The notes: generated by a model from the letters alone, not told the origin. A stretch of DNA of 64,000 nt from Lactarius indigo (GCA_025766275.1 JAFKAC010000002.1:1116001-1180000); one strand, 5' to 3'; positions 30,801 to 40,632 are shown, counted from the first letter of the stretch. A program made the numbers and translations.

Positions 30801-32555
30801 CAGCGTTGCAGAGTAATATCCTATTGGGTGCTTGCGCCCGTCATGTTTCTTTTGTAGAAGTACTGCACCCACCGCAAATCCGGAGGCGTCGACTTCTAGT
30901 TCGAATTGCTCTTGTAAGTCAGGGTGTGCCAGTACTGGCTCTTCGGTGACGAGGCGCTTGAGCGTCTTGAATGCGTGGTCTTCCTCCTCTGTCCATTGCC
31001 ATTCAGTATCCTTCCTTGTAAGTCGATTTAGTGGTCGGGCGTGCGTGGCGAAACCTCGGATGAATAAGTGGTAAAAGTTACAGAAGCCCAGAAAAGAGCG
31101 TACGTCCCTGACTTTTGTTGGTGTTGGCCAGTCTTTGATGCCTCGAACTTTTACCGGGTCCATGCGAGTTACCCCCTTTTCAAGGATTACCCCCAGGTAA
31201 TCCATCCTGGGTTGATGAAAGAGGCATTTTTCGAGTTTGAAGTATAGGTCGTGTTCCTGGGCCACACGAAGGACGTCAGTGATGGCGGCGACATGGTCTT
31301 TGGAGTCGTGGCCATTGCGTGTTGCGATTCCAATGTCGTCCATGTACACTCGAATGACTGTACCGCGGAGTTCGTGCTTGGCGATTGTGTCCCGGTAGAT
31401 GTGGTTCATCATTGTCTGAAAGGTTGTGGGTGAGTTTGTAAGGCCGAAGAACATGACCGTTGGCTCGAAGAGACCGAATTTGGTTTTAAAGGCCGCTTTT
31501 TCCTGATCTCCGTCTCTGATGCGAACATTGTTATACCCCCAACGGATGTCAAGCTTGGTGTATATGTGTGCGTTGCTGAGGTCATAGATGAGGTCCTGGA
31601 TGAGAGGGAGAGGATATTGGTTGCGTATGGTGTGGGAATTGATTACTCAGTAGTCCTGTACTGGGCGTAGTTTTCCGTCCTTCTTTTTAACAAAGAAGAA
31701 AGATGATGCGTACGGTGAGATAGAGGGACGTAGGTATCCCTGCTTGAGCTTTTCGTCTAAAAACTCTTTGAGTTTGCCCTCTTCCTCCTGTGTTAATGGG
31801 TATATTTTGCAGTCTATTGCCGATGGGGTATTTGGTTTGAAGTCAATGGCGTGGTCCCATGGTCTGGCGGGCGGAAAGCGTTGAGATGCTTCTTCGCTGA
31901 AGAGCTCCTTGAACTTTTCATATACTGCCGGCAGTTCTACTATTGGTTCCTCTTTCTTTGCTTGGATGGCTAACTCGGTGGACGTCGTAGCGCGTAGATA
32001 TACGCCTTCTTCGTCCAGAGCCTCGACTACTTCATCTTTTTGTTCATCAGTGAGGGCCGCAGCAATAACGGTCTTTTGGTAATGACTGTCCTGTGTACTG
32101 ATTACGACCGGCATAATCTCTTCGTGTATTACCGCGTCGCGCCAGTTGATAGTGGGCTCGTAAGTGGCCAACCATGGATATCCTAATACGATTTCTTCTG
32201 TTCCGAGATCTGTTACGAGAAATCGCATTGTCCTGTGATATTTTTTGGCGTATACATCGAGATCGGTAAAATGAGTGATGGACCCAGCTTTGTTTTCCGT
32301 CTGATCAATGTTCCAGATTTTTCTTGGTTTGTCCAGCGGTTGCGTACCAATACCCATCTTTTTCAGGAAGTTTGGGTGTATGAAGTTATCGGTGGCTCCT
32401 GAGTCCACCAGTGCTTTTATGTCAGCCATTCGGTAATTCATGCGTGTCGAGACTGGGATTCGAAGAGAACGAAAGCGCGTCATGATTACAGAATTACAAT
32501 TTAAAGCCCTCACCCAGGCCGATGGGTTTAGGCGCTCCGAAAACCCTCTTTTCCC
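27807..32555 (-). CDS. Pol polyprotein (PR-RT-RH-INT-chromodomain), one in-frame TGA
   Basis: Read in the -1 frame relative to Gag from the slippery region. Protease motif ALVDSGATDNFIHP near 32400. RT begins in the 31900s with FFFVKKKDGKLRPVQDY, then an in-frame TGA at 31649-31647 where the family has an amino acid, and continues without loss of frame. YMDD lies at 31346-31335. RNase H starts at VDASGFAVGAVLLQKK and includes the DLELLAIVKAL block. Integrase has the zinc-binding HHWWPSIRRDV...CADCQ region, DFITKLP and the last acidic motif region YHPHTDGQSERTNQWLE. A chromodomain follows (AIVDSRHFGRKKKLQYLVKW), and then about 350 more residues of unknown function to 27807. The nonsense codon would truncate the product inside RT, so this copy is probably non-autonomous. 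Confidence 0.92.
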
Positions 32556-34522
32556 CATAAGTCCTGCAGTATCAGGTCTTTTACTTCGTCCGGCGCATTT
32601 GCTACTCCCGTAAGCCATTCCTTGGCTCGTTCTTCGGCAGTTTTGATAGTCGAGGCGGCCTGTATTTGAGCCGGCGTTGTTTCTTGCGTGTAGTAGTCTG
32701 TCTCGGTGGCTCGGACAGTGGAAGGTCCAGCGCTTTGCGGCTGCCATTGTCGTGGCTGTCTGGGGTGAGGACAGTTTCGTGAAAGATGACCCGGGGCATT
32801 GCAATTGTAACACAGTACTGTCCTTAGGTCTCGTCGCGATCCTCCTCTCCCTCGCCCTCGTGCTCCGGGTCCCCCCCTTGGCGGAAAGGGAGGTAGGCCT
32901 GTATAGGGCGGCTTACCGTAGTCGATTTCCTCTGATCCTGCCAACCTTGCCTTTGCCCGATCCGCTGAGGTATCCATTGCCCAGGGGTTTGCGAGGTTTT
33001 GGGGGATGGTCCATCCGGCATTGCCCGTCTTCTTTGGTTTGGGGTCTTTGTATTCGTCTACTCGGGCACGAATGTGAATGTAGTTTCGTTGTCGACGAAG
33101 TGTCGCCTGCTTCCACTCGTCAAACGTTTCCGGTTCGTCTAGGTCGTACGTCTTCTCATACAGCTTCTTGGGTAATCCTTTGGTGAATAGATCGATGGTC
33201 TGGGGGTCGTTCAGGCGATATCTGGCCTTCCTGGCAGCTTCCTCAAACTCATTGACGTATTTGTCGATATCTCCGTCGACCATTTTAAGCCCTTTTCTTA
33301 GAAGCGCTTGAGCTTGCTCTCGTTTGAGGGTATTGACGAACCTTTGATTAAATCCCTCTGCCACTGCGTTCCATAGATCCCTCGTATGTTGATCTATCCC
33401 CCGTTGTATTTGTCGGTTGAGCCATTTGAGGTACGAGAGTACCCATTCGCTGACGGATACTCCTTTTATATAAGATAGGAATAGGAGGCTTCGTCGGTAG
33501 TCGTTGCGCATGACGGAGGTGTCGAGATTCATTCCCCAGTATACATGCCATTGCGTGAGGAACGAGTCCACTTTAGTGCGATCTCCGTCGAAGATAGTGG
33601 GAGGTTCACCGGTTAATTTTTCGTGTCCGGGTCCTCCTCCTCCCCCTCCTGCATTTCCGCCACCGCCACCTCCTCCTCCTGGGGGTCCTCCTTCTGGCGG
33701 GTTGTTCGGGAGATCGGGTGGGTTTCCCCCTCCGCCTGGTCGCCGAGGGAAATCGTCTCCTGGTGGCCTTCCCCATCCTGGCGGGGGGTCTAGTGATATT
33801 CCTCGCCTTCCTCCGTCCCCTGATGGGGGATCTCCTTGATCAGGTCCAATAGCCCGAAAGATTGCTGCGTCGTCTGCGGTCATACGGTGCCCAGTCTCAG
33901 GGTTGATAGGCATAAGATTCTGTTGTGACTCTTGTCTGATTGCTTCAGCGGCATCTCGTGCCGCTCGCTCTCTGATGGTTATAATTTCTTCGGTCGTCAT
34001 GGTGGCGGTTGCCATTTCTGCTGCAGGCGATCGTACGTGAATGATCTCCGGCTGTTCGGAAATATGTAGAGACTCAGCTCGTTGGATGGTGTATTGTTCA
34101 ATGGGCCCGATACTCGCGGGTTGATTTTCTCCACTCTGCTCTTCCTCTTCAGTTTCTTCGCTGACTGCTTCCCCAGTAGAGTGTTCTCGTAGTTGACCGT
34201 CAATGGGTCCCCAGTCGGACCGTGAATTAAGCTCGCGTGCGTCGATGTCGCACTGATATTGTCTTCCTGCTGGCCTAATGACGTCCCAGCGATGGTCTAT
34301 GGGGTTCCACGTAACTTCCACCCAACACAAATGGTCGAAATTGAACTCAACAGGTCTGAACCTTGTAGGTCCGTTAAACTCTACGAAGTATCCGGTCTCG
34401 TCTCCTCGGTCTCTCCACCTGGCTGCTCCTAGGAATTGGGTTGGTACGTTGCGGTCTCCTCTTCGATCTAGATAGTAAGGACGGAAGTTCGTCCACTGAT
34501 CTCTGGTATTGACAGTCGCCAC
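32528..34522 (-). CDS. Gag polyprotein
   Basis: Open from within the 5' LTR to TAA at 32528-32530. No ATG lies in frame near the 5' end: the frame opens at a TGA inside the LTR, and the first in-frame ATG codons come about 170 codons into the ORF (near 34010). Translation may therefore start at a non-ATG codon, internally, or after splicing. An N-terminal variable region is followed by a glycine/proline-rich linker. The retrotransposon capsid domain includes YIKGVSVSEWVLSYLKWL and LFTKGLPKKLYEKTYDLDEP. A CCHC zinc knuckle reads CYNCNAPGHLSRNC near 32780. It would form the virus-like particle and bind RNA. Pol follows by a -1 shift before the stop. Confidence 0.88.
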   Translation of the reverse strand: MATVNTRDQWTNFRPYYLDRRGDRNVPTQFLGAARWRDRGDETGYFVEFNGPTRFRPVEFNFDHLCWVEVTWNPIDHRWDVIRPAGRQYQCDIDARELNSRSDWGPIDGQLREHSTGEAVSEETEEEEQSGENQPASIGPIEQYTIQRAESLHISEQPEIIHVRSPAAEMATATMTTEEIITIRERAARDAAEAIRQESQQNLMPINPETGHRMTADDAAIFRAIGPDQGDPPSGDGGRRGISLDPPPGWGRPPGDDFPRRPGGGGNPPDLPNNPPEGGPPGGGGGGGGNAGGGGGGPGHEKLTGEPPTIFDGDRTKVDSFLTQWHVYWGMNLDTSVMRNDYRRSLLFLSYIKGVSVSEWVLSYLKWLNRQIQRGIDQHTRDLWNAVAEGFNQRFVNTLKREQAQALLRKGLKMVDGDIDKYVNEFEEAARKARYRLNDPQTIDLFTKGLPKKLYEKTYDLDEPETFDEWKQATLRRQRNYIHIRARVDEYKDPKPKKTGNAGWTIPQNLANPWAMDTSADRAKARLAGSEEIDYGKPPYTGLPPFPPRGGPGARGRGRGGSRRDLRTVLCYNCNAPGHLSRNCPHPRQPRQWQPQSAGPSTVRATETDYYTQETTPAQIQAASTIKTAEERAKEWLTGVANAPDEVKDLILQDLWGKEGFRSA
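32540..32555 (-). promoter_or_regulatory. Tandem -1 frameshift slippery heptamers at the gag-pol overlap
   Basis: In element sense G-GGA-AAA (32555-32549) and G-GGT-TTT (32546-32540) both match X-XXY-YYZ in the Gag frame. They are separated by two bases and lie just before the Gag TAA. Slipping -1 at either leads into the Pol frame. A small hairpin ACCCA(TCGGCC)TGGGT follows the stop. Confidence 0.65.
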
Positions 34523-34529
34523 GATGAGT

Positions 34530-34540
34530 ATCTTGGTCTT
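34530..34540 (-). other. Primer-binding site, complementary to the inferred transcript start
   Basis: AAGACCAAGAT in element sense, two bases inside the 5' LTR. It is the exact complement of ATCTTGGTCTT, which lies in the LTR 34 bp downstream of a TATA-like TATTTAA. It does not begin with TGG as tRNA 3'-end primer sites do. This is the arrangement of the self-priming Tf1/sushi group. Confidence 0.7.
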
Positions 34541-34542
34541 AA

Positions 34543-34999
34543 TGTAACGTCGTCACGACGTTAGCTCGACTTGAGCTCGATAAAGGCGACTTCGTGACTT
34601 AGCTAATCACGCCCTAGGGCGTATGGCTCGAAGGCAAAGTTCTAGATGTACGCAGACACTAGGATCTTGGTAGCGCTTCCGACTGAAGGCTTTGATAGGA
34701 GGCAAACGTTTAGAAGAAACAAGTGACGATTGAAGAAGACCAAGATGGCGTATCTTGGTCTTCCGCAGCTACCTTAAATACAAGAAGAGCAGGCTTTCAA
34801 GCGCTGCTATGAGTCACCGTATCGTAGCATCCAACGTATCGCGTAAGTACCGCAATCCTAGTACTACTACTACCTGTACTAGGGTCGAGTCATCCCCCAA
34901 CGCCTATCCCCTATCGTAAACTCCGAGTCCGTGACTAATATACCTTACAGCCGTAGTCACAACCGGTACAGTAAGGGTCCGAAATGCGAAATCGTAACA
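34543..34999 (-). repeat. 5' LTR of the Ty3/Gypsy element
   Basis: 457 bp. It differs from the left LTR at three transition-type positions (cgacttc here, caacttt there; gtagcat here, gtagcgt there), about 99.3 percent identity. It contains the element's promoter. Confidence 0.95.
34736..34780 (-). promoter_or_regulatory. LTR core promoter and self-primer sequence
   Basis: TATTTAA at 34780-34774 and, 34 bp on, ATCTTGGTCTT at 34746-34736, which would be the first 11 nt of the transcript. Just upstream its reverse complement AAGACCAAGAT (34762-34752) forms a perfect palindrome with it. The start site itself is inferred from the TATA spacing and the complementarity to the primer-binding site. 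Confidence 0.55.
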
Positions 35000-35004
35000 G
35001 TATC
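35000..35004. repeat. Target-site duplication (right) GTATC
   Basis: Directly follows the right LTR and is identical to 27315-27319. Confidence 0.93.
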
Positions 35005-35047
35005 TCCGCAGTCTTGAGATGGATGTTAGGTTTGAAATGAAGTAAAC

Positions 35048-36401
35048 GTGAGCTGCGTACCGAAGGATTGGGCAAGGGATTTATCCCCTGTGTCACGGAG
35101 TGTTCTGGTTCACTCCCATTGTCGTTGTCACCATCGGCTGGGGTCTGTTCCCTGGTGTCGTTGTCGTGGTTGTCACCAGCGGTTCGCTGTTCTCCTGCGT
35201 TGTGGCTGTCGGTGGGACTTTCCTCTCTTGCATTGACGCTGTCACTCTCGGCGTCTAGTTCTTGACTCGAACCTGTGTGTATCTAAGTGTATTGAGGTGG
35301 TAATGAATCGACGTACCTTTTGCAGGGGTTTTTGATGCACCATCCTTCGACCCGGGGTTCCTGTTGCGGTGCCAAGATGGATATGACCATGTGGACCATT
35401 CCCAGAGCTTCCACTCCCTGTCATCACAGAGGAGAAGGAAGTTGTGGGCTTCGTCAGCTAACATCATGCGCGAATAGTACTCCCATGCAGTATCGGTAAT
35501 GTGACCGAATGTTGCTGGGGCCAAGCCTTCCTCGTCGAGTGTGGCCCATAGCATGCATGCCTTGTGACTCATGTCCGCTATCTGGTCTTCATCGACAGGC
35601 GTTCCATCTTCATTTTCCAAGTAGAAGTGTGGTGTTACGTGGTCGTTGTCATTGTCGTTGGAACCTTTGCGTGGGCACCCAGGCTTTCTCTTTTTCCGTA
35701 CAGATGTCGCAGAGCCGTCCATCTCCCCTCGACGGGCGTTACTTATCTTTGCCAAGGCACGCCTGAATTCCTTCTTCGTCCACTGAATGACCATCGAGAA
35801 GTCCGTGCACTTTCGAGGTGCTGGCTTCGCTGGGACAGTCCCAGTTCTGAGGCCAGAACGTATGCCGCTTCCACAGCCGCCCGTAGTGTTCTCGTGTTGT
35901 AATTTAGCGAATAGTTCAAGAGTTCCTCTGTGCATTATAAGTGACGCATACACCCTGGAAAATAACGGATAGATCTATGCACACCTGAGCGTCTTGAGTT
36001 CCAAACCCATATCCCTGATCTCCTCCTTCAGCTTGTCATTCTCCTTTGTTAAGGCGGTAAGGGCTTCTTTGAGCCTCGTGATCTCCATGGCTCTCTTCTC
36101 GGAGGTCATCTGGACACGTACGAAATGGCCATTGCTCTCTAGCAGCCTTGCGGATGCATTCGAGACCACCGCCTCTAGATCAGGTGACTTGTGTTGTGTC
36201 AGCGCTATGAATACAATAGAGAATTGCCGGACTCACGTAATTGGAGCCCATATGTGAGCATGGCCGGTCGGAGCCGGAGTCATATTGCTGATAAGAACAG
36301 GGGTCGTAATGAGAGCTCCATTGGTCCCCAAGTAGGGAGGGGTCAATATTTGACGTGAAGTTGTAAGAAGCGGGGGAATAAGAAGCGGGGGAGACTGTCA
36401 T
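35048..36401 (-). CDS. Coiled-coil accessory protein of the CACTA element, split by the retrotransposon
   Basis: Starts at ATG 36401 (a Tyr/Ser/Pro-rich exon to about 36239). A second exon is a strong coiled coil (RLKEALTALTKENDKLKEEI, near 36050). A large third exon at 35325-35953 has FSMVIQWTKKEFRRALAKIS, the basic VRKKRKPGCPRKG and DTAWEYYSRMMLADEAHNFL. The fourth exon (about 35050-35266) is Asp/Asn/Thr-rich and ends in a gtacgc donor at about 35055. The acceptor and next exon would fall at the GTATC duplication, so the retrotransposon appears to interrupt this gene. A continuation may lie at 27180-27319. I do not recognise the family. Position beside a tnp2 transposase suggests the helper gene of that transposon. 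Confidence 0.6.
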
Positions 36402-36533
36402 GGTGGATGGCGGAAAAAAAAAAGTGGAGAAAGATTACGTGTATATGATGGCTTTGGTTATGTTTGGTTGTCTGATATAAGTAATCAACTTAGATGATTT
36501 TGTGTCACGTACAAATCTCTTCTCTTGTACTCC

Positions 36534-37064
36534 ATGTCCACCATAGATCACGGCAACGTTCTCATTGTTCGTGCACTGCACAAGGCTACCCTAAAGGATC
36601 TCTTGTATGCTAGGAATGATGCGGTATTCAAGTTGATCCAGGAGCGCAATGAGGCCCTTTATGAACAGTAACTTACTTCTCTGTTACAAGTTCTCAAAGT
36701 CTAAGCTATTGGTCTCGTTCTTGCCACTCCTGGAGACAAAGACTGGGTGGTCCTGTTATCGAGTTTTCAACCTACGACTTCCTTTCTCCACCAGGGCCTC
36801 CGCTCCCATATACTGTGATGATCAACAACGGCTCGGCCAAGATCCTCCGATGCCATGTTACCCGCCCAAAATGGGCCCATTATCCGCCGGATGTAAGTGA
36901 TCAAGGTTCTGTGTTTCTTGACTACATTGATTCCTTCACAGAGGCGGCTCTTTAATGCCTCTACTCAAACCAAGGAGATGGACGTAACCCCCGTTGAAAC
37001 CAATCCATCCATGTCCAACTCAAGTGTAGTTACCAAAAAGAGGAAGCAGTCTGCGTCGGTTTAG
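36534..37064 (+). CDS. Small protein with C-terminal nuclear signal, in the CACTA element
   Basis: ATG at 36534 opens an exon reading LIVRALHKATLKDLLYARND and ending at a gtaact donor after 36667. A second exon runs to 36893 and includes FSTYDFLSPPGPPLPYTVMI and CHVTRPKWAHYPPD, ending at gtaagt. The last exon (36943-37064) ends in KKRKQSASV. It lies between the accessory gene (minus) and the transposase gene (minus), in the opposite orientation. The acceptor of the second exon is uncertain. Function unknown; nuclear location likely. Confidence 0.5.
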
Positions 37065-39841
37065 ATACCCCAAAAAAAAATGTATTCACTGTCTGTTACA
37101 TCGAATCATCGTCGTCATCGAACAACTCCCTGTTAGAAAAATGTGCGAGGTCAATAAACGCGTGACGCATAAGGGAGAACCTCCCTGTATCCGAGATCCT
37201 ACCATCCTCAGTGACTCGCATCTCCGGAAACATTGCCACAACTGAGAGTATTGATGTGACCGACACAACGACAAGCCCTTCTGGCACTGAGATGGGCTCG
37301 CTCAAGTACACTGTCCCACTTGAATCTGAAAGTATCTCAGCATCTGGCAACGAGAACAACAACACCAAAGTGAGGGGATGTTGGGCCTTGCCAAAGCGTA
37401 TATAGAAATAGAATTCTACATTCCCAATACGTGTTCCACCTTCTCGTTTGATCTGCAATATGCTTGTCAATTTGGGATCTTCTGTACGAATATCCGAGAA
37501 ACTCACCTCAACACAAGATGTCCAACGAAGTTTTGCAGTGATGTTCGACTTGAGCCACACCGATCGCGCCATTTGTCCATTGGGTAGGCGCAGTTTCGCC
37601 CATCGACAAACAGTGTTTGGCCACGAGTCGATATTCGGCCACCCCTGTTCCCTCCAATATATCTTGAAGGCCGCGTGTTCGTCTTCTGTCAATGGCGAAG
37701 GGAAGTCCTGGAAACGTGGTAAGAAGGTGTATCCGCCTTCGAATTCATGAGTGTGGGTTGAGTGAGACGATCTCGTGATGCCGCCGACTTCGAATTTGAT
37801 CCAGGGAAACTGAGCATAAAGTGAGTTGACTTGTGCTTGTATTACAGCTCGCTGGGTGAGATTCGCGAACAAATCACGATCTTGGCGGATTTCTCGACCA
37901 AGATTGCCGATCACAGTCTCCAATATCCACTGGGCATAACATGCCAGTGGCCCGATCCGGAACGTTTCTGGCCCCATGTGAGTCAACAAATGTATACTGT
38001 GTTGCACGAAATGTAAGCATGATTCCATCCGCTGATAGTAGAGGTCTTCAAATTCGCGTGCAAAGTCCACAAGAAGTTTGTGGCCTCGAATGAGATCTTG
38101 ATAGGCAATAGAGTGACACTGCAAGATATGAACACCAGCCACCAGTTTACAGAAATTGAGCCAGTATTTGCGAGGCAAAAGGTGTCGAAATAACACAGGA
38201 CCCAGCCCATAGAGATACTGCTGGAACTCCCAGGCCTTGTAGCTGGTATTCAATTTCTTGGCAGGGTCCCGGGGTGCTCTTCCAAAGGAGGACGGTATGA
38301 ATGGAACCGCTCTTACAACAGTTTCACCGTGCGCGTTCCAAAGCGCGTTCTTGCGATAGAAGATGGCCCAGTCCCAGGTGGACCTGTCATCAGGCTCATA
38401 GACGTTGATCTTGCCAGTGAACAGCTTCAAGAATAGGTCAGGATCGTTCAGAATGGTCAGATGCATGATGTCCATCGTGAACACATTCGGCACAGGGAGG
38501 GGTTGACGAGGAAGACCACTGAACAGAGTCTGCTTACAAAGCCCCACAGCAAGATGCTGAGCCCAATACTCGCCTTGGGTATTGGCAGAGAGCAACCGGT
38601 CAAGATGCCGCTGGTACTTCTGATCCAGGTTACTTCAATACTCGGCCAGATCCTCGTCAGGGATATCAGGATGGTCACATCCTCTGATGGAGTAGTCACG
38701 TGGTCGATGCATAGCGGGGTAATAATGGCCGTCGCCTGTGCGATGACAACTTGGCATGTTGCAATATAGGCGACAGCCAAATTTCCCGCTATGCCCAACC
38801 ATGCCAGACATGGACGCACTGCCAAGACTGTCGGCAGTTGCAAATATGACCAAAGGAATTGAGCGAGGAACGTAGGTACCCAGAGAAGCGTCGTAGAGTC
38901 TGAGGCCCTTGTGCTGCAGGGCAGCCACGTGAAATAGCGATGGAAATAAAAACGAATCGAAGTCCCCTGGTTTGTTCGGACCAGGGACAATGGCACCAGG
39001 TATCACAAAACATTTCTTGTAACGCAGGTCTGGCGGAAGATTGTGAATTATCCAGATAAAAACCCAGGCCTCGGAGGGCTGGTCTGGATGAAGCTGCGCA
39101 CCGTCTATGGATATCTGCAAAGCAACATCAGACTTTCCAAAAGCCCCAGAGTTCCATGCATCAAGTAGCTCTTTCCCACAAGAGGTGTCATCGTATTTAT
39201 CAAGTCGACCGTTGTTGCGTTGTGCGTGTTCCACATTTGTAGCGAGCCTCCTCTCTAGATAGTGCATACTTTCAGCCACATCGCGAGACCCGTAGAAAGC
39301 CTGAATGACAGGCCTGATAGGTATTGTGGTGAAGCGCTTTCGAGGGTTTGTAGTCCCGGGGAAATATCGAGACATGGAACACCGCAGACAGGCCTCAAGT
39401 TCGTCGTACAGCCCAGTGTAGGCCAGACAAGAATTAATGCACATATCGTGCTCCAAGGGTACGACACCAGAGAGCCAGCGAAGGCGGCGCTTGCTCTGAT
39501 CATATGACAGAAATGGGTCTTCTGGGTTGTTGAGTAATTCTATTTCTCGTGTGGTATCGTAATGGGCCCTGGATGCGTTTGCGTTGTTGATAAAATGCCT
39601 AAGAGACCTAAGCAAAGGTGAAGGGTCCTCTAGGTCCATGACCGGACTAGGGTCCCGCAGAGTTTCAATGTCATCAGGTTGCATACCTGAGTTTTCGAGA
39701 CACGCCATCCCTAGCGCATCAAGGAATCCCTGTGTGGTCTGCAGATCCGGGAGATGTATGACCACACTAGAGTCGGGTCCATCGTCGTCCAAGTCTCCTT
39801 CTTGCTCGATCAGTGGGTCTGGCTGTATCGACCCCGAGACG

Positions 39842-40632
39842 TGTTGACTGTCACGGATGCTCTATTTTTGCTTTATTTTTCTGTATTTTTACGGATTTAT
39901 TTGGTAAAGATATGAGACTCCAACGCAGCGCTCAAACATCCAAGTCCTTATCATTAGATATGATAAGATGGTTAGTCACGTGATGCCAACATGTGCACCC
40001 ACAAGCACGTGACCCTGGGATAGTAACTTCCTTATCAGTTGTTACCTCTTTAGGTCACTTTCCTCATTAGTATAAGTAGTTTCTCATTGGACGATAAGCA
40101 GGGAACATTCTAGATAGCTCTAGACTACATTGTTATAGGGTTGTGACTCATAGATAAGGACACGTCATTGTTCTGTCAGCGTTAATGACTGTGCATCAGT
40201 CAGCACAATAAGATAATGCTATTAATAGACACGACGCGTCAGCGTCTGACTCATTACTATTACAATACCTTTAGTAATAAGGTTCCGTAGTAATTCGAAC
40301 TCAGCCGCAGCATAGTATATAAACCCTCATGTAGCATCCTGAGTGGAACCAACTTGTCCTCTTGGTTCTCCACTCAGGTGCGTATTCTCCTGTACTTCCC
40401 TTACTCTTCCCCAATGTTAACTTGTCCTCTTGGTTCTCCACTCAGCGTGCCACAGCATGATCACCTGACCTTTGAACTTGTATAAAGTTCTCAAGAGTGT
40501 CTACTCTCCGCTGTGCCTGTACGTTCGGCGCGTGACTTGTCTCCGCGCTAGGCTTGGGTGTGCTCCCAGTTCAGTTCGCTAACCTTCACCTTGGTCTAGT
40601 TGTAAGCGATAAGTCATACCGCTACATTGACA
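39842..40632 (+). mobile_element. Candidate solo LTR inside the transposase gene
   Basis: This segment interrupts the transposase reading frame. It begins TGTTGACTGTC and ends ATTGACA, so TG..CA with short inverted ends. It contains a promoter-like tatataaa at 40316-40323 and, about 20 bp on, a hairpin. No protein is encoded. A clean 5-bp target duplication is not visible (agacg on the left, gcgtt on the right), so the exact ends or the origin may be wrong. Confidence 0.45.
40339..40445 (+). repeat. 27-bp direct repeat and stem-loop in the candidate LTR
   Basis: aacttgtcctcttggttctc plus cactcag occurs at 40351-40377 and again at 40419-40445. The first copy also pairs with the sequence before it (ctgagtgga with tccactcag, accaa with ttggt), giving a stem-loop at 40339-40377 just after the TATA-like box. 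Confidence 0.7.

Larger units (their letters stand above)
27320..34999 (-). mobile_element. Ty3/Gypsy LTR retrotransposon, chromovirus clade, 7680 bp
   Basis: Two 457-bp direct LTRs (TGTAAC...GTAACA on the plus strand) differ at only 3 positions. They are flanked by the duplication GTATC. Between them, on the minus strand, lie Gag, protease, RT, RNase H, integrase and a chromodomain, in Ty3 order. A primer-binding site adjoins the 5' LTR (right side) and a polypurine tract adjoins the 3' LTR (left side). The high LTR identity points to a recent insertion. One in-frame TGA in RT and the lack of an early Gag ATG make autonomous activity of this copy doubtful. Confidence 0.95.

Noticed and set aside
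33504..33839. Proline/glycine-rich plus-strand ORF
   Set aside because: It is the antisense reading of the Gly/Pro linker of Gag, which is in the clearly coding frame.
34530..34545. tRNA-type primer-binding site
   Set aside because: The first bases inside the LTR are TTAAGACC, not TGG, so the site does not pair with a mature tRNA CCA end.
31647..38637. TGA codons in RT and transposase as programmed recoding or selenocysteine
   Set aside because: Fungi of this group are not known to use selenocysteine, the two elements are unrelated, and CGA to TGA decay explains both. Kept as a decay observation only.
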